A DNA stretch of 7,674 nucleotides from Galactobacter sp. Its GTDB lineage: Bacteria > Actinomycetota > Actinomycetes > Actinomycetales > Micrococcaceae. The stretch lies in the NCBI GenBank assembly GCA_022712075.1, contig JALAHE010000041.1:1-7674 (forward strand), in the 5' to 3' direction. Below the pieces are notes generated by a model. The model did not search any database. It was not told the DNA's origin and saw nothing but the letters and a program-made list of their open reading frames with translations. Position 1 is the stretch's first letter. The number at the start of each line of letters is the position of its first letter. Shown here piece after piece: positions 6,837-7,674 of this stretch. The translations under genes were made by a program, and so were the position numbers.

Positions 6837-6846
6837 GTGTATACAT
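6837..6846. promoter_or_regulatory. Second operator O2, nearer prpE
   Basis: GTGTATACAT has the same TGTATACA core (6838-6845) as O1, with one mismatch in the outer pair. The two cores are 75 bp apart, close to seven helical turns, so dimers bound at both would lie on about the same face of the DNA. The site covers the best -10 candidate for prpE. Confidence 0.6.
6840..6845 (+). promoter_or_regulatory. Possible -10 element of prpE
   Basis: TATACA on the plus strand lies inside O2. The region 16-18 nt upstream (about 6816-6823, CTCCCCAA) has no good -35. Transcription would start near 6852 and leave a leader of about 130 nt before prpE. No stronger candidate was seen in the gap. Confidence 0.35.
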
Positions 6847-6947
6847 ATCGGCAAGCGTGTGTGAGCCACGCCACGGCCAAGCGGTCGTGTGGGGCGCACA
6901 GCGTGGGGCGAGGGCGCCTCGGCGTCGAAGCCCCCACCAAGCAGAAT

Positions 6948-6965
6948 CGGGCGCGCCAGCGCCCG
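6948..6965 (+). other. GC-only hairpin just upstream of the prpE ribosome binding site
   Basis: CGGGCGC (6948-6954) and GCGCCCG (6959-6965) form a perfect 7-bp stem with the 4-nt loop GCCA. It ends 4 nt before the Shine-Dalgarno GAGAGGG (6970-6976). It has no T-run, so it is not an ordinary terminator. It may shape the leader or affect ribosome access, or be chance in GC-rich DNA. Confidence 0.35.
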
Positions 6966-6981
6966 CAGCGAGAGGGAACCC

Positions 6982-7674
6982 ATGAGCAGCTACGCGCAGA
7001 GCTACCGACGGGCCGAAGAGGATCCGAACGGCTTCTGGCTCGAGGCCGCCTCCGGCCTCGCCTGGGAGAACCCGCCCACCCGCGGCGTCGACGACAGCCG
7101 CGCGCCGCTGTTCGCCTGGTTCGGCGACGGCACGCTCAACCTGAGCGTGAGCGCCCTCGACCGACACGTCGCCGCCGGCCGCGGCGGACAGGCCGCGCTG
7201 ATCTACGACTCGGCGGTGCTGGGGCTGAAGCGCAGCTACAGCTACAGCGAACTGCTCGAACAGGTCGCCAAGACCGCCGGCGCGCTCGCCGGGCTCGGGG
7301 TCGGCGTGGGAGACCGCGTGCTCTTGTACATGCCGATGATCCCCGAAGCCGTCATCGGGATGCTGGCCTGCGCCCGCCTCGGCGCCATCCACTCCGTGGT
7401 CTTTGGCGGCTTTGCCCCGCGCGAGCTGGCCAGCCGGATCGACGACGCGGCGCCGACGGCAGTCCTCACCGCCACGGGCGGCGTGGAGCCGAGCCGCCGC
7501 ATCGAGTACCTGCCGGCGCTCGCCGAGGCCCTGCGCCTCTCGGAGCACACCGTGCCCCACGTGCTCGTCACCCCGCGCGAGGGCTTCGCGACGGGCCTGT
7601 CCGCCGTGGACGAGTCGGTGCCTGGCACCCGCTGGCACGACGCCGAAGCGCTCGTGAGCGCCGCCCCGGCGGCC
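6982..7674 (+). CDS. prpE: Propionyl-CoA synthetase, N-terminal 231 residues (runs off window)
   Basis: Activates propionate with ATP and CoA through a propionyl-adenylate to propionyl-CoA, the substrate of PrpC. Visible are the acetyl-CoA synthetase N-terminal domain (about 3-62: RRAEEDPNGFWLEAA, PPTRGVDDSRAPLFAWF, LNLSVSALDRHV) and the first part of the AMP-binding domain (ALIYDS, GDRVLLYMPMIPEAV at 110-124, GAIHSVVFGGFAPRELASRI at 134-153). PrpE rather than Acs is favoured by the ALIYDS segment, the VEPSRRIEYLPAL stretch (168-180) and the divergent prpDBC operon; acetyl-CoA synthetase cannot be fully ruled out from this half. The ATG at 6982 is preceded by GAGAGGG at 6970-6976. The adenylate-forming TSG motif and catalytic Lys lie beyond the edge. 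No stop or frameshift occurs in the visible part. Confidence 0.9.
   Translation, partial: MSSYAQSYRRAEEDPNGFWLEAASGLAWENPPTRGVDDSRAPLFAWFGDGTLNLSVSALDRHVAAGRGGQAALIYDSAVLGLKRSYSYSELLEQVAKTAGALAGLGVGVGDRVLLYMPMIPEAVIGMLACARLGAIHSVVFGGFAPRELASRIDDAAPTAVLTATGGVEPSRRIEYLPALAEALRLSEHTVPHVLVTPREGFATGLSAVDESVPGTRWHDAEALVSAAPAA

Noticed and set aside
6826..7638. Minus-strand open frame of 270 codons opposite prpE
   Set aside because: The plus strand reads as a conserved acyl-CoA synthetase without interruption to the window edge; the antisense product has no family features.

Overview
The window looks like chromosomal DNA from a high-GC Gram-positive bacterium, probably an actinobacterium. Reading frames are very GC-rich at third positions, GTG is used as a start codon, and the only AT-rich patches are short regulatory islands. 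The order Micrococcales is a guess from the gene order and protein style, not something shown directly. No mobile element, tRNA, rRNA or CRISPR array was seen.

Layout. At the left edge, a gluconate kinase gene runs off the window on the minus strand (1-378). It is divergent from a FadR-type GntR regulator on the plus strand (582-1289), with an AT-rich promoter/operator island between them. Next comes an unrecognised membrane protein on the plus strand (1418-2425). It converges on a minus-strand operon that reads, in transcription order, FadR-type GntR regulator (6754-6065), prpD (6054-4546), prpB (4546-3614) and prpC (3603-2470). The joints are tight: 10 nt, a 1-nt TGATG overlap, and 10 nt. 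Divergent from this operon, prpE starts at 6982 and leaves the right edge.

Function. The right two thirds form a 2-methylcitrate cycle locus for using or detoxifying propionate. PrpE makes propionyl-CoA, PrpC condenses it with oxaloacetate to 2-methylcitrate, PrpD dehydrates that to 2-methyl-cis-aconitate, and PrpB cleaves 2-methylisocitrate to pyruvate and succinate. No dedicated aconitase (acnD-type) or prpF is present here, so the rehydration step must be done by a housekeeping aconitase encoded elsewhere. The left part is the start of a gluconate-use locus, where GntK makes 6-phosphogluconate for the pentose phosphate pathway.

Regulation. The 227-nt gap between the prp regulator and prpE holds two near-identical palindromes with core TGTATACA, exactly 75 bp apart. 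Each contains a TATACA hexamer suitable as a -10 element, one facing the regulator-prpDBC operon and one facing prpE. Read on the minus strand, both copies have the same layout, TGTATACAC-N7-ATGAA, and the two ATGs are in frame. This suggests leaderless, self-repressed transcription of the regulator from one or possibly two start points. That arrangement is the most interesting thing in the window; the enzymes themselves look ordinary and intact.
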